Assembly: GCF_023806125.1 (NCBI RefSeq)
Contig: NZ_JAMSKT010000005.1
Coordinates: forward strand, 109,073-173,072
Direction: 5' to 3'
From: Clostridium caldaquaticum
GTDB lineage: Bacteria > Bacillota > Clostridia > Clostridiales > Clostridiaceae
Length of the DNA: 64,000 bases
The translations under genes and the position numbers were made by a program. Positions 8,451-16,607 of this stretch are shown one piece after another; the stretch's first letter is position 1, and the number at the start of each line of letters is the position of its first letter. Under the pieces are notes generated by a model that saw only the letters and a list, made by a program, of their open reading frames with translations, was not told the DNA's origin and searched no databases.

Positions 8451-9773
8451 TTACATATAACTTTTATTCTTAACCTGTATATATTTATTTACTGCAGTAT
8501 ACTCAAGTTTTTCCGCTTCACATTCTATACAAAGCACTCCTCTTTTATTTAAAAGGCTTATTATTTTTTTTCTTTCATTCAAAAGCTCAAGAGCAACACC
8601 TTTATTAAACAAATCTTCAGTATTATTTATTTTATCAGATGCTATCCTTTCTACACTTTCATTTTTTATAACTATTATAATAATTAAATTATTTTTAGAA
8701 ATAATAGGCAGCACTTTAAGCATACTTTCTGCCTCTTCTACTGTTTCAAAATCTGTAAATAGAAATATTATGCTTCTATGCCTTTCATTTCTCTTAAAAT
8801 AATAAAAAGCTTCATCATAATTTGACGTTAGATTTGTAGACTCAATGTGATAAAGAGTCTCTAGTATTGTATTTCTGTGTCCTGCTCCCTTTCCAGGCAT
8901 TATCATACTGTTTACTTTAGTGTTAAATAATAAAAGTGCAGATTTGTCACCATTTTGATTTACCACTTCTGAAAGCACTAGAGCCGTATTAATAGCTAAG
9001 TCCAGCTTTCTATTTCCTCTTACTGTGTAGCTCATAGGTCTTCCTGAGTCAACAAATATATATACATGCTGGTTTTTCTCAGGCTCATACTGATTTACTA
9101 TAGGTCTTTGTCCCCTTGCTGTTGCCTTCCAGTTAATCTTTCTGTATTCATCTCCCGTTACATATTCTCTCAAACTTTCAAAGGAAGTCCCTTTCCCTAG
9201 CATTTTCAAATTTCTCTGACCATCCCTGAGGTTTCTGTTATTCGTTATTGTAAGCCTATACTTACGCAAATTTTTAATATTAGGATAAACTTTATAGTCT
9301 CTTTCAAGTTTTACCTTGAACATCTTCATGCATAACTTTAGTTTTCCTTCGTATCTAACATGAACATTTTTAAAGACAAAGGCACCTCTTTTCTTTGGCA
9401 CCACTATATAGTAAAATTCTCTTTTTTCATGGGGAGGCACTTTACCTTTCATTATCTTTTCAGAAGCTTTAAAGTGAAACTCTGGCATTTCATCCTTAAG
9501 CTCTACATAAATTTCAAAATCATTTTTATTATATACACTAAAACTTACAGCCTCATTTTCATAAATAGATAATTTTTCATCTCCAATCCTTTCAATTTCA
9601 ATAGAATTTTCCTTAGGAGATATAAAGTAATCTATTATAAGAAGTACAGCACAAATCAGGTTGTAAATTATGAAAAAGCTAAGGTAAACTCCTAAAAATA
9701 CTGAAAGAGTCAATATTATAAGTCCAAGGCTCAATATATACACAAAACGTTTTGTAACACTCAAAACTATCAC
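8451..9773 (-). CDS. DUF58 domain-containing protein
   Basis: 440 residues. Two N-terminal membrane helices (about 8-50) precede a beta-rich region and the DUF58 core GDEYRKINWKATARGQRPIVNQYEPE, followed by a von Willebrand A-like fold (VYIFVDSGRPM, then a TDFETVEEAE segment). DUF58 proteins are the standard partner of MoxR ATPases and are thought to work with them in assembling or maturing protein complexes. It is the last gene of the operon, 108 bases after moxR, with a long hairpin in that gap. Confidence 0.87.
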   Translation of the reverse strand: MIVLSVTKRFVYILSLGLIILTLSVFLGVYLSFFIIYNLICAVLLIIDYFISPKENSIEIERIGDEKLSIYENEAVSFSVYNKNDFEIYVELKDEMPEFHFKASEKIMKGKVPPHEKREFYYIVVPKKRGAFVFKNVHVRYEGKLKLCMKMFKVKLERDYKVYPNIKNLRKYRLTITNNRNLRDGQRNLKMLGKGTSFESLREYVTGDEYRKINWKATARGQRPIVNQYEPEKNQHVYIFVDSGRPMSYTVRGNRKLDLAINTALVLSEVVNQNGDKSALLLFNTKVNSMIMPGKGAGHRNTILETLYHIESTNLTSNYDEAFYYFKRNERHRSIIFLFTDFETVEEAESMLKVLPIISKNNLIIIIVIKNESVERIASDKINNTEDLFNKGVALELLNERKKIISLLNKRGVLCIECEAEKLEYTAVNKYIQVKNKSYM

Positions 9774-9802
9774 TCACTCTCTATTTAGTTAATTTCATTT
9801 AA

Positions 9803-9872
9803 TAAATCTGTATTTAAGCTGGAAAATTCTCATATTTCTTAAAATTTTCCTAAAGTTTAAATAGCAGATTTA
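9803..9872 (-). promoter_or_regulatory. Long imperfect hairpin between moxR and the DUF58 gene
   Basis: Arms pair as TAAATCTG (9803-9810)/CAGATTTA (9865-9872), TATTTAA (9811-9817)/TTAAATA (9857-9863) and GGAAAATT (9821-9828)/AATTTTCC (9843-9850), with small bulges. About 23 base pairs form a 70-base stem-loop. There is no clear T-run, so an RNA stability or processing role is more likely than termination. Confidence 0.55.
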
Positions 9873-9881
9873 CTTTGAAAT

Positions 9882-10847
9882 TTACCTTGGCACTTTTACT
9901 TTTGAAAGTATATCGTTAAGCACCTGCTCACTCTTAACTCCTTCAAGCTCCAGCTCCGGCTTTAAAACTATACGATGTCTTAAAGTTGGGATAGCCATTT
10001 TCTTTATATCCTCTGGAATAACGTAATCACGTCCATTATAGGCTGCACAAGCCTTTGCACATTGTAAGAGTGCAATAGAACCTCTTGGAGAGCTTCCTAT
10101 ATCAATAGTTTCATTATTTCTGGTTTCTGAAATAATATTTACTATGTATTTTAAAAGGTCTTCCTCTACTTTAACTCTTTGAACTACCTCTTTGCATCTT
10201 AATATATCCTCACCGCTGCAAACCGCCTTAATGTTAGCTTTATCTAAATCTACACTTGAAAAACCTTCATGATGTCTTTTTAAAACTTCTATTTCTCCTT
10301 TATTTGAAGGATAATCAATGATAATCTTCATCAAAAATCTATCAACAAGAGCCTCTGGAAGAGGATAAGTTCCCTCATATTCAAGAGGATTTTGTGTAGC
10401 AAACACCATGTAAGGAGCTGGCAGAGTAAAACTTTCCCCCTCAATTGAAACCGTTCCATCTGCCATAGCTTCTAAAAGCCCTGCCTGAGTTTTTGGGGGA
10501 GTTCTGTTTATTTCATCTGCTAATATAAAGTTAGTGAAGATAGGTCCTTTTTTAAGTTCAAACTCTCTAGTCTGCATATTAAAGATTTTAGTTCCTGTTA
10601 TATCTGCCGGCATTAAATCTGGAGTAAACTGAATTCTTTTAAAATCTAAGGAAATTACTTTTGAAAGAGCCTTAACCATAAGTGTCTTAGCAAGCCCCGG
10701 CACTCCTTCAAGCAGCACATGTCCTCCAGCAATTAAACTTATTAAAGACTGCTCTATAAGCTCCTCCTGTTCTATAATAACCTTCTTTAATTCTGTATTT
10801 ATCTTTTCTATAATTTCGTTTACTTTATTTTTTTCAAAGTATTCCAA
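9882..10847 (-). CDS. MoxR family AAA+ ATPase
   Basis: Cytoplasmic AAA+ ATPase of 321 residues. The Walker A box is GVPGLAKT (48-55), the Walker B box LADEINRTPP with Asp111 and Glu112, sensor 1 lies in FATQNPLEYEGTYPLPEA, and the C-terminal lid is RGSIALLQCAKA. These are all MoxR features. It starts at TTG 10847 behind GGAGAGAG and overlaps the DUF4350 gene by 28 bases. MoxR proteins act as chaperone-like partners of DUF58/VWA proteins, and one lies next door. The client is unknown. Confidence 0.93.
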   Translation of the reverse strand: MEYFEKNKVNEIIEKINTELKKVIIEQEELIEQSLISLIAGGHVLLEGVPGLAKTLMVKALSKVISLDFKRIQFTPDLMPADITGTKIFNMQTREFELKKGPIFTNFILADEINRTPPKTQAGLLEAMADGTVSIEGESFTLPAPYMVFATQNPLEYEGTYPLPEALVDRFLMKIIIDYPSNKGEIEVLKRHHEGFSSVDLDKANIKAVCSGEDILRCKEVVQRVKVEEDLLKYIVNIISETRNNETIDIGSSPRGSIALLQCAKACAAYNGRDYVIPEDIKKMAIPTLRHRIVLKPELELEGVKSEQVLNDILSKVKVPR

Positions 10848-11815
10848 TATAACTCTCTCCTCTTACTTAAAATTTTTCTTAAACTCTCTATTGTACTGAT
10901 TATATGCATATACTCCTTAGAGCTTTTTTTAGAATTGTTCTTTTTTGCAAATTCATATACCTTTTCAGCCTTTTTCAAGGAAGGAAGTTTCTCTCTATCC
11001 CAATACTTTAGAAAATCTTCCTTAGAACAATTTAGTTCCTTTAAAAGACTTTTATAATATATATCAAACATTAAGTCCCAGCATTCAGCCTGTTTATAAA
11101 GAGCAGCTGCAGAGTACAGATATTCATTTTCAGTTCTCTCTGTTTCCTCATAAAAGGGTATAGGCTTTCCAAAACGCTTGCTTTTATAGTAAATAACTGC
11201 TGTAAGCACAAATATTAATTGATATATAATAAACTTTATTTGAACAGGTATAAAGTCCCACAGCGTGTTTTGAACTTTTTGGACATACATATGACTTTCA
11301 TTAAAATATATTTTTTTGTTTAAAACTGTTATCTCGCTATAAAGCTCGTAAGCTTTATCCTTTCTTAAAGCTAAAGTTTTATTAGTTATAGAGTCTATAT
11401 CAGCACCAATAATCTTGCCTTTTCCGTGATTATAAATTTTTAAGCTGCCTTTAATCTCTGGTACTTCTCCATATGCTAAAAACTGAATATTCACAGGAGT
11501 AAGATAAACTAAAGTACCACCATTTTTAATCCAAGCTTCAACTTCTTCACTATTTGCGTTGAAACCTCCTGTTTCAGCTACAATCTGAACGCTGTTAATA
11601 TCCTGAGAAGGAACCTGAGCTGTAGTTTTATCTACGGGATGCTTCAGTTCCTTTAAAGTTTGAAAAAATATACTATAACCAAACCGTCCTTTATTATCCA
11701 CAATATAACTCGGCAGATTATTTTCTACCCTGCTTGAAAGATAAAATGCTCCAATAAGAAACAGTGGAATGAGAATTATAAATAAAATTAAATCTCTGCT
11801 AAGCTTTTTCTTCAT
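10820..11815 (-). CDS. DUF4350 domain-containing membrane protein
   Basis: 331 residues: one N-terminal membrane helix (about 9-25), an extracytoplasmic DUF4350 domain (SRFGYSIFFQTLKEL-like segment, then AWIKNGGTLVYLTP), a second helix near residue 200, and a charged cytoplasmic tail. This arrangement is typical of the DUF4350 member of MoxR/DUF58/DUF4129 clusters. It overlaps genes on both sides (17 and 28 bases), so translation is coupled. The molecular role is unknown. Confidence 0.8.
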   Translation of the reverse strand: MKKKLSRDLILFIILIPLFLIGAFYLSSRVENNLPSYIVDNKGRFGYSIFFQTLKELKHPVDKTTAQVPSQDINSVQIVAETGGFNANSEEVEAWIKNGGTLVYLTPVNIQFLAYGEVPEIKGSLKIYNHGKGKIIGADIDSITNKTLALRKDKAYELYSEITVLNKKIYFNESHMYVQKVQNTLWDFIPVQIKFIIYQLIFVLTAVIYYKSKRFGKPIPFYEETERTENEYLYSAAALYKQAECWDLMFDIYYKSLLKELNCSKEDFLKYWDREKLPSLKKAEKVYEFAKKNNSKKSSKEYMHIISTIESLRKILSKRRELYWNTLKKIK

Positions 11816-12464
11816 AATTCATCACCTCATTCCATAAAAGGCTTACGATTCTATTCCAATTGCTGTAATCGGTACTTTCAACAGATTTTTGTCCATACCA
11901 GGAAGAATTGAATATATCCACTAAATATTTAAAACTTTTTAAATTAGGAAATTTTCGTGTTTTTAAATAACTATAAATTTCTTCGTTAGTTTTAGTTTCA
12001 TCTAAATAAACTATATTTTTCTCATGCATTAAAAGCAGAAGTGCTATAAATTCATATCTTACGCCTTGCCTGTAATCCTCAGATTTTATAAACTCTGCTG
12101 CCTTTTCTCTTAAGCTGTCTGGTGTTGTCCTGCTGTCTATCTTCTCTCCTAAAATTTCTTTAATTCTGGACTTTTTCTCTAAGCTTCTGTTTATCTTTAA
12201 TGCTATAAGTATAATAATACCTGCTATAACAAGTATTCCAATAATCATAAATATAGTTGAAAGCCTATCCGCTAAAGAAGTTACATTCTTCATATTGGAA
12301 AAAGTTCTTTTTAAAAAGTCAATAAACCAATTTTTAAGACTTTCCTTTATTCTTTCTATTAAATCTCTTAATATATTCTTAAGATGCCTATATTCTGGTC
12401 TTTGCAATATATCATCTATAGTGTTATTAAATTCTATTTGGGATGCTGCTATTAATTTCATCAT
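11799..12464 (-). CDS. DUF4129 domain-containing membrane protein
   Basis: 221 residues with an amphipathic N-terminus, a single strong membrane helix (about 72-94) and a C-terminal DUF4129 region (EDYRQGVRYEFIALLLLMHEKN, then ETKTNEEIYSYL). It is much shorter than DUF4129 fused to transglutaminase, so it is the stand-alone type found with MoxR. It overlaps the upstream gene by 38 bases and DUF4350 by 17. The function is unknown beyond membership of the cluster. Confidence 0.8.
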   Translation of the reverse strand: MMKLIAASQIEFNNTIDDILQRPEYRHLKNILRDLIERIKESLKNWFIDFLKRTFSNMKNVTSLADRLSTIFMIIGILVIAGIIILIALKINRSLEKKSRIKEILGEKIDSRTTPDSLREKAAEFIKSEDYRQGVRYEFIALLLLMHEKNIVYLDETKTNEEIYSYLKTRKFPNLKSFKYLVDIFNSSWYGQKSVESTDYSNWNRIVSLLWNEVMNYEEKA

Positions 12465-13401
12465 TTTTCTGTATTTCCTTTAACTTTAATATTAAATCGA
12501 AGCCTTCCTTTTTAAATCTTTGGTTAAAATACAAAAAAGTTAACATAATGTATCCTAAAGGCGAAACTATGAGCCAGTATACTATGCTTAATGGAAATTG
12601 AAGATAAGTTGCCGCTGCCCCTATTGCAGCAAGAAAATCCTGCTGAAAATTTAAAAGCCTTAATATTAAGAATACTACACTTCCTAAAAGAGCGAAAAAG
12701 CTGTTAATGGATATTCTTACAGCATAAAGAGTTATAGTTATTAAAAGAGTTGTTCCAAAAAGTTTCCAAAAGTTACTGTGAACTAATGAAAAGCTTCTTT
12801 TTATTGAAGCAAATACTCCTTTTTTTTCTATTACTGCTGCATGAAAGGCAAAGGAAAACCAGGTTATGTAGCCAAATACAACAAATATTGCAAAAATGAA
12901 AACTGCAGCCCCAGCAATCATAAGCAGAATTACATTTATATCAATACTATTACTTACAGAAAAGGCAGCATTAAGAGCTTTAAAAAGCACATATCCTATT
13001 CCTCCAAAGGCGGCTATGCCTGGAATAAATAAAATTATGGCACATATAACTATTCCTGCTGTCTTAAAAAAGTTTTTAAAAGAAACTTTAAGGGCACCGT
13101 CTACAAGAACTTTCTCCTTAAAATATTCCTGACTGGAGATTTTAATCATTCCTATATATTGAGTAAAAGAAATAGTCATTATTACAATTGTAAGAAGTGC
13201 TATAATCATTCCTATAAGCACAGGACTCTTAATAAAAACTGCTGAAAGTCCTATAGAAATTCCACCTATAATAATGAGTATGAAAATACTTATAAAAATA
13301 ATAATTCCATAAATTAAAGTAAAGACAACTATAGTCTGCATATATTTTTTTAATATTTCTATAGATTTGTCCATAATTTCTGATAAAGTCATTATTTCCA
13401 T
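12427..13401 (-). CDS. Polytopic membrane protein of the MoxR cluster
   Basis: 324 residues with about six hydrophobic helices arranged like the membrane domain found in glycerophosphodiester phosphodiesterase-type and related uncharacterised proteins; no enzyme motif is present. The start is the ATG at 13401, with AAGGAGGTT at 13406-13414; a frame extending to 13419 has no better site. As the first gene of the five-gene cluster it should carry the operon promoter in the divergent gap up to 13716. The function is unknown. Confidence 0.75.
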   Translation of the reverse strand: MEIMTLSEIMDKSIEILKKYMQTIVVFTLIYGIIIFISIFILIIIGGISIGLSAVFIKSPVLIGMIIALLTIVIMTISFTQYIGMIKISSQEYFKEKVLVDGALKVSFKNFFKTAGIVICAIILFIPGIAAFGGIGYVLFKALNAAFSVSNSIDINVILLMIAGAAVFIFAIFVVFGYITWFSFAFHAAVIEKKGVFASIKRSFSLVHSNFWKLFGTTLLITITLYAVRISINSFFALLGSVVFLILRLLNFQQDFLAAIGAAATYLQFPLSIVYWLIVSPLGYIMLTFLYFNQRFKKEGFDLILKLKEIQKNDEINSSIPNRI

Positions 13402-13716
13402 GATTAACCTCCTTCTCATTTAACCTGTCGACAAAAATATATTTGAATTCCTTATACTGATGATACTTATGTAATTCTATTATAATATTATTAATCTTAA
13501 GTTATCAATCTATTTCCTTTTTTACCAAAAAACAAACATTACTTTCAGTCTTAAAATTTATTTATAAAATATTTCTTCAAAATATTAATTTTATTTTGAA
13601 AACTCTTGCTTTTTCTTCCGTCATGTATTATCATATAATTGAAAGGAAAATTTCAATATTTTAAATAAATGCAATAGAACTTACATATTATAACTTTTAT
13701 TGGAGGTGTTTTATAT

Positions 13717-13896
13717 ATGTTCAGTTCAGACTATGACTATTTAAAAAATTATGAGTTATACGAAAAACAGCTGTCTCTAGGTGATGAGTTTTATAGAAAC
13801 GAACGTAATTACAACAAACTAAATGGAAATTATAGAAACGCAGTAAGCAATATACGCAATATTTTGTTAAGCCTTCCACTCTTTAAGTCCATGTAA
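13717..13896 (+). CDS. 59-residue small protein of unknown function
   Basis: A small ORF with all the marks of a real gene: TGGAGGTG at 13701-13708, ATG nine bases later, 59 codons, and a strong stem-loop 62 bases after the stop. The peptide is hydrophilic, rich in Tyr, Asn and Arg, with a helical repeat-like middle (FYRNERNYNKLNGNYRNAV) and a short hydrophobic end (ILLSLPLF). It has no signal peptide and I do not recognise a family. It stands alone in a divergent gap of about 300 bases; TATAAT at 13634-13639 is a possible -10 element, with no strong -35. Confidence 0.65.
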   Translation: MFSSDYDYLKNYELYEKQLSLGDEFYRNERNYNKLNGNYRNAVSNIRNILLSLPLFKSM

Positions 13897-13957
13897 TATG
13901 TAAGAACCTTAAAAGTAATTTGCAAAAATCCCTGCATATGATTAAATAAATTAAAGA

Positions 13958-13998
13958 AAACCTCTATTTAGTATGTATTAACAACTAAATAGAGGTTT
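13958..13998 (+). terminator. Strong stem-loop after the 59-residue ORF
   Basis: AAACCTCTATTTAGT (13958-13972) is perfectly complementary to ACTAAATAGAGGTTT (13984-13998): a 15-bp stem with an 11-base loop, followed by a T-rich tract (GTTGTTTTAATT). It fits a terminator for the small gene. Confidence 0.7.
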
Positions 13999-14093
13999 GT
14001 TGTTTTAATTACGTTTCTATTAATTGCAATTTTTATACTGTAAACACATAAAAAGATGTTCCCTAAATAGTGCAGTCTAATTTTTTATAAAAA

Positions 14094-15806
14094 TTATTTA
14101 ATCTTAACTGCCATATAGAATTCAAACCCTTTAGCCTGACGAGCTTCTTTTAAATTTCCCGATATATTTAAAAATATAAATTTTACTGCTATTTTTTCAT
14201 TTTCATCAGTAAAAGTCATTTCCTTAACTGGCAACAACTTCTCTGAACTATTTGTTACATGTTTCTTAATAAGTTCATCTGTAAAAGTATTTAAATCTTT
14301 TAAATAAACTTCTTTTCCTTCATAACTTATTTTAACTACAGCAGAGTCATAGTCATAAAAAGCGTGCAAATTTCCTGATTTAGAATTTAAAGTTCTGGCA
14401 TCAAAAATATAATCGTAGCCTTTTATATCTAAAGGTCCTTCAGAATTATTCAGTACAAAATTAAAATAACTTCCTTCTAAAACATACTGATTTTCAAAAC
14501 TAAAACCAAACACTTTATCCATATTTTCAATCTTGAAATCAGCTGGAAGATTCTTTACTTCTGTTAAACTATGGTTTCTATTGAAATAATCAATAATGCT
14601 GCTTATTTGAATTCTGTCTTCCTTAGATACATTTGAAGATGCCAGTATTTTACTGTCTGACAACATATTATTTTTTAAAAGCAGGTTTTTCAATCTTTTA
14701 TTTTGACTGAATTTTGATACAGAAAAGCTGCTAAAAGGACCAAAAACTGATACTATTGCAAGTACTGTCAAAATTAATGGAATTATTATATTAACAACTT
14801 TCTTTCTTATTGAATAATAAATCATTACAAAGGTTACCCAAACGGCAAGAACTATTACATAGTATCTGTTTTCTGTTATACCATAGGCATTTATCCTTAT
14901 AAATATTGAAACAAACATCATTGCTAAAACAGGCAGTATTACTTTAGGAAAATATATTACAAATATTTGAGACCATTTTTTTTCTTCTTTAATGGGAGAT
15001 ATTAAAAATAATACTATAACAGTTACAACTGAATACCAGAGTACTAAATTTGCAACTAATCCAACGGGCCACTGCCTAGTTATAATTATTTTTGCAAAAT
15101 AAATGTACAATATTGAGTTATATACTGTTATAAGAGGCATTACAATATAAAGCAGCAATACTTTTAAAGGTTTAGGATACATCTTTGAAGCCAAACTTTC
15201 ATTTTTAAGAGGTATTTTAGCTAAAAAGTGAGTTACTGCAAATATGAATACAACTATAAGCCAAGTGTAGTAGTATACTTTTTCATCTATCCTTATTCCT
15301 AAAAGCTTATCTATTGTAAACAGTATTGCAGAAAGCCCTGCAAAAAGTACAACAGAATAAATTACAGTTATAGAAAAATTCCCTGCAATTTTAACGACAT
15401 ACATTTCAAATTGGTCTTTTTTAGGAAAATAGGGGATAAAAATAAAGGTAAGATATAAAGCAAGACTTACAGCTACATATCTGGAAATACTTACCATTCT
15501 TAAATCCTTTAGTAAAAGGCTGTAATAAGTAAATAATAGTAATAAGGAACCTGCATAACTAATAATCAAAGTATAAGTTTTTTCCTTATTAAGTCTTTCA
15601 AATAAAAGCCTTATACAAAGCGACACAGGTATTCCAAGGGCAAGCACCATAGCTATTTTTCCTAGGTTATCCTTATCTGTTGGATTTTCAGAAATAATAA
15701 TTAATACTGCAGCAACACAAGCTGAAAATATAATTGTAAATGGAAATCTTTTTACGCTTAAGTAAAGTGCCATGAACATTGATTTAATATTGATTAATAG
15801 CTTCAT
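14094..15806 (-). CDS. DUF4153 domain-containing membrane protein
   Basis: 570 residues. About ten to twelve membrane helices fill residues 20-370 in the DUF4153 arrangement (for example ALYLSVKRFPFTIIFSACVAAVL at the start). A soluble extracytoplasmic C-terminal domain of about 200 residues contains a FSFENQYVLEGSYFNF segment. The start is the ATG at 15806 with GGAGG just upstream; a longer frame to 15833 lacks a site. The gene is monocistronic, next to a thioesterase gene on the same strand. The function of this family is not established. Confidence 0.82.
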   Translation of the reverse strand: MKLLINIKSMFMALYLSVKRFPFTIIFSACVAAVLIIISENPTDKDNLGKIAMVLALGIPVSLCIRLLFERLNKEKTYTLIISYAGSLLLLFTYYSLLLKDLRMVSISRYVAVSLALYLTFIFIPYFPKKDQFEMYVVKIAGNFSITVIYSVVLFAGLSAILFTIDKLLGIRIDEKVYYYTWLIVVFIFAVTHFLAKIPLKNESLASKMYPKPLKVLLLYIVMPLITVYNSILYIYFAKIIITRQWPVGLVANLVLWYSVVTVIVLFLISPIKEEKKWSQIFVIYFPKVILPVLAMMFVSIFIRINAYGITENRYYVIVLAVWVTFVMIYYSIRKKVVNIIIPLILTVLAIVSVFGPFSSFSVSKFSQNKRLKNLLLKNNMLSDSKILASSNVSKEDRIQISSIIDYFNRNHSLTEVKNLPADFKIENMDKVFGFSFENQYVLEGSYFNFVLNNSEGPLDIKGYDYIFDARTLNSKSGNLHAFYDYDSAVVKISYEGKEVYLKDLNTFTDELIKKHVTNSSEKLLPVKEMTFTDENEKIAVKFIFLNISGNLKEARQAKGFEFYMAVKIK

Positions 15807-15907
15807 AAAATACCTCCATTGCTTATTTTCCATAATTTACTTATATTCATCATACAATATAATTTATATAAATCCAATAATTATTTATTGTTTTTCACTA
15901 ATTAATT

Positions 15908-15940
15908 GCAAAAATAAAACCAGTAAACAATTACCGGTTC
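15908..15940 (-). terminator. Terminator after the thioesterase gene
   Basis: AACCAGTAA (15918-15926) pairs with TTACCGGTT (15931-15939) with one mismatch. On the minus strand a TTTTATTTT tail follows. It lies 36 bases past the thioesterase stop. Confidence 0.7.
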
Positions 15941-15975
15941 TATAACTTTTACAAGTATTAACTTTTCTTATTTTA

Positions 15976-16389
15976 TTATATTAATGATTGTAATTTTTCA
16001 AATATCTCAGGATACTTTTTCTTTATATTAACTATTTTAAAATTATTGTCCACAAAAGCATGTAATGTGCTTCCTTTTGCAATTTCCTTCTGATCTTTTT
16101 CCCTGATAATTGAATAGTTAAATTCCGCTTTAACTGGTGTTAATTCTTTAATCCAAGTCTTTATTATTAGTTCGTCTTCATATTTTGCACCCTGTATATA
16201 TCTGCAATTACTTTCAACTAAAGGAAGCATTATACCGCTTTCCTCCATTTCTGAATAACTAATGCCGCTCTTTTTAATAAACTGTGTTCTTGCTTCTTCA
16301 AAATAAACATAGTAATTAGAATGATGTACTATACCCATTTTGTCTGTTTCTACATATCTGACAATTACTCTTGTTTCATTTACACACAA
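15976..16389 (-). CDS. Hot-dog fold acyl-CoA thioesterase (YbgC/4-hydroxybenzoyl-CoA thioesterase family)
   Basis: About 137 residues if started at TTG 16389, which follows AGAAGGGA at a suitable distance and gives the normal family length; an in-frame extension to 16482 adds 31 unlike residues. The family motif is clear: RYVETDKMGIVHHSNYYVYFEEART, with the catalytic Asp followed by the GIVHHSNY turn. It should hydrolyse short acyl-CoA or aryl-CoA thioesters in the cytoplasm. It is followed by its own terminator. Confidence 0.87.
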   Translation of the reverse strand: MCVNETRVIVRYVETDKMGIVHHSNYYVYFEEARTQFIKKSGISYSEMEESGIMLPLVESNCRYIQGAKYEDELIIKTWIKELTPVKAEFNYSIIREKDQKEIAKGSTLHAFVDNNFKIVNIKKKYPEIFEKLQSLI

Positions 16390-16534
16390 ACTTAACACAT
16401 CCCTTCTGTATTTTATTATTGTATATATTATATCATAAATTATCTTTTGTTTTTCTGCTTGGAAACCTGCAATCACATTCATATTTTTAATGCATTATTT
16501 ATAGCAGAAATAAATGAATATAATATATATTAAT

Positions 16535-16576
16535 CAAAAAAAATATAGTACACAAACAGCTTGTATACTATATTTT
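16535..16576 (-). terminator. Terminator of the glycosidase operon
   Basis: AAATATAGTA (16541-16550) and ACAA (16552-16555) pair with TTGT (16561-16564) and TACTATATTT (16566-16575). The minus-strand tail is a run of eight T. It lies right after the GH3 gene. Confidence 0.85.
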
Positions 16577-16607
16577 CACTTAATTTTTTATATTACTTTA
16601 TATAATT

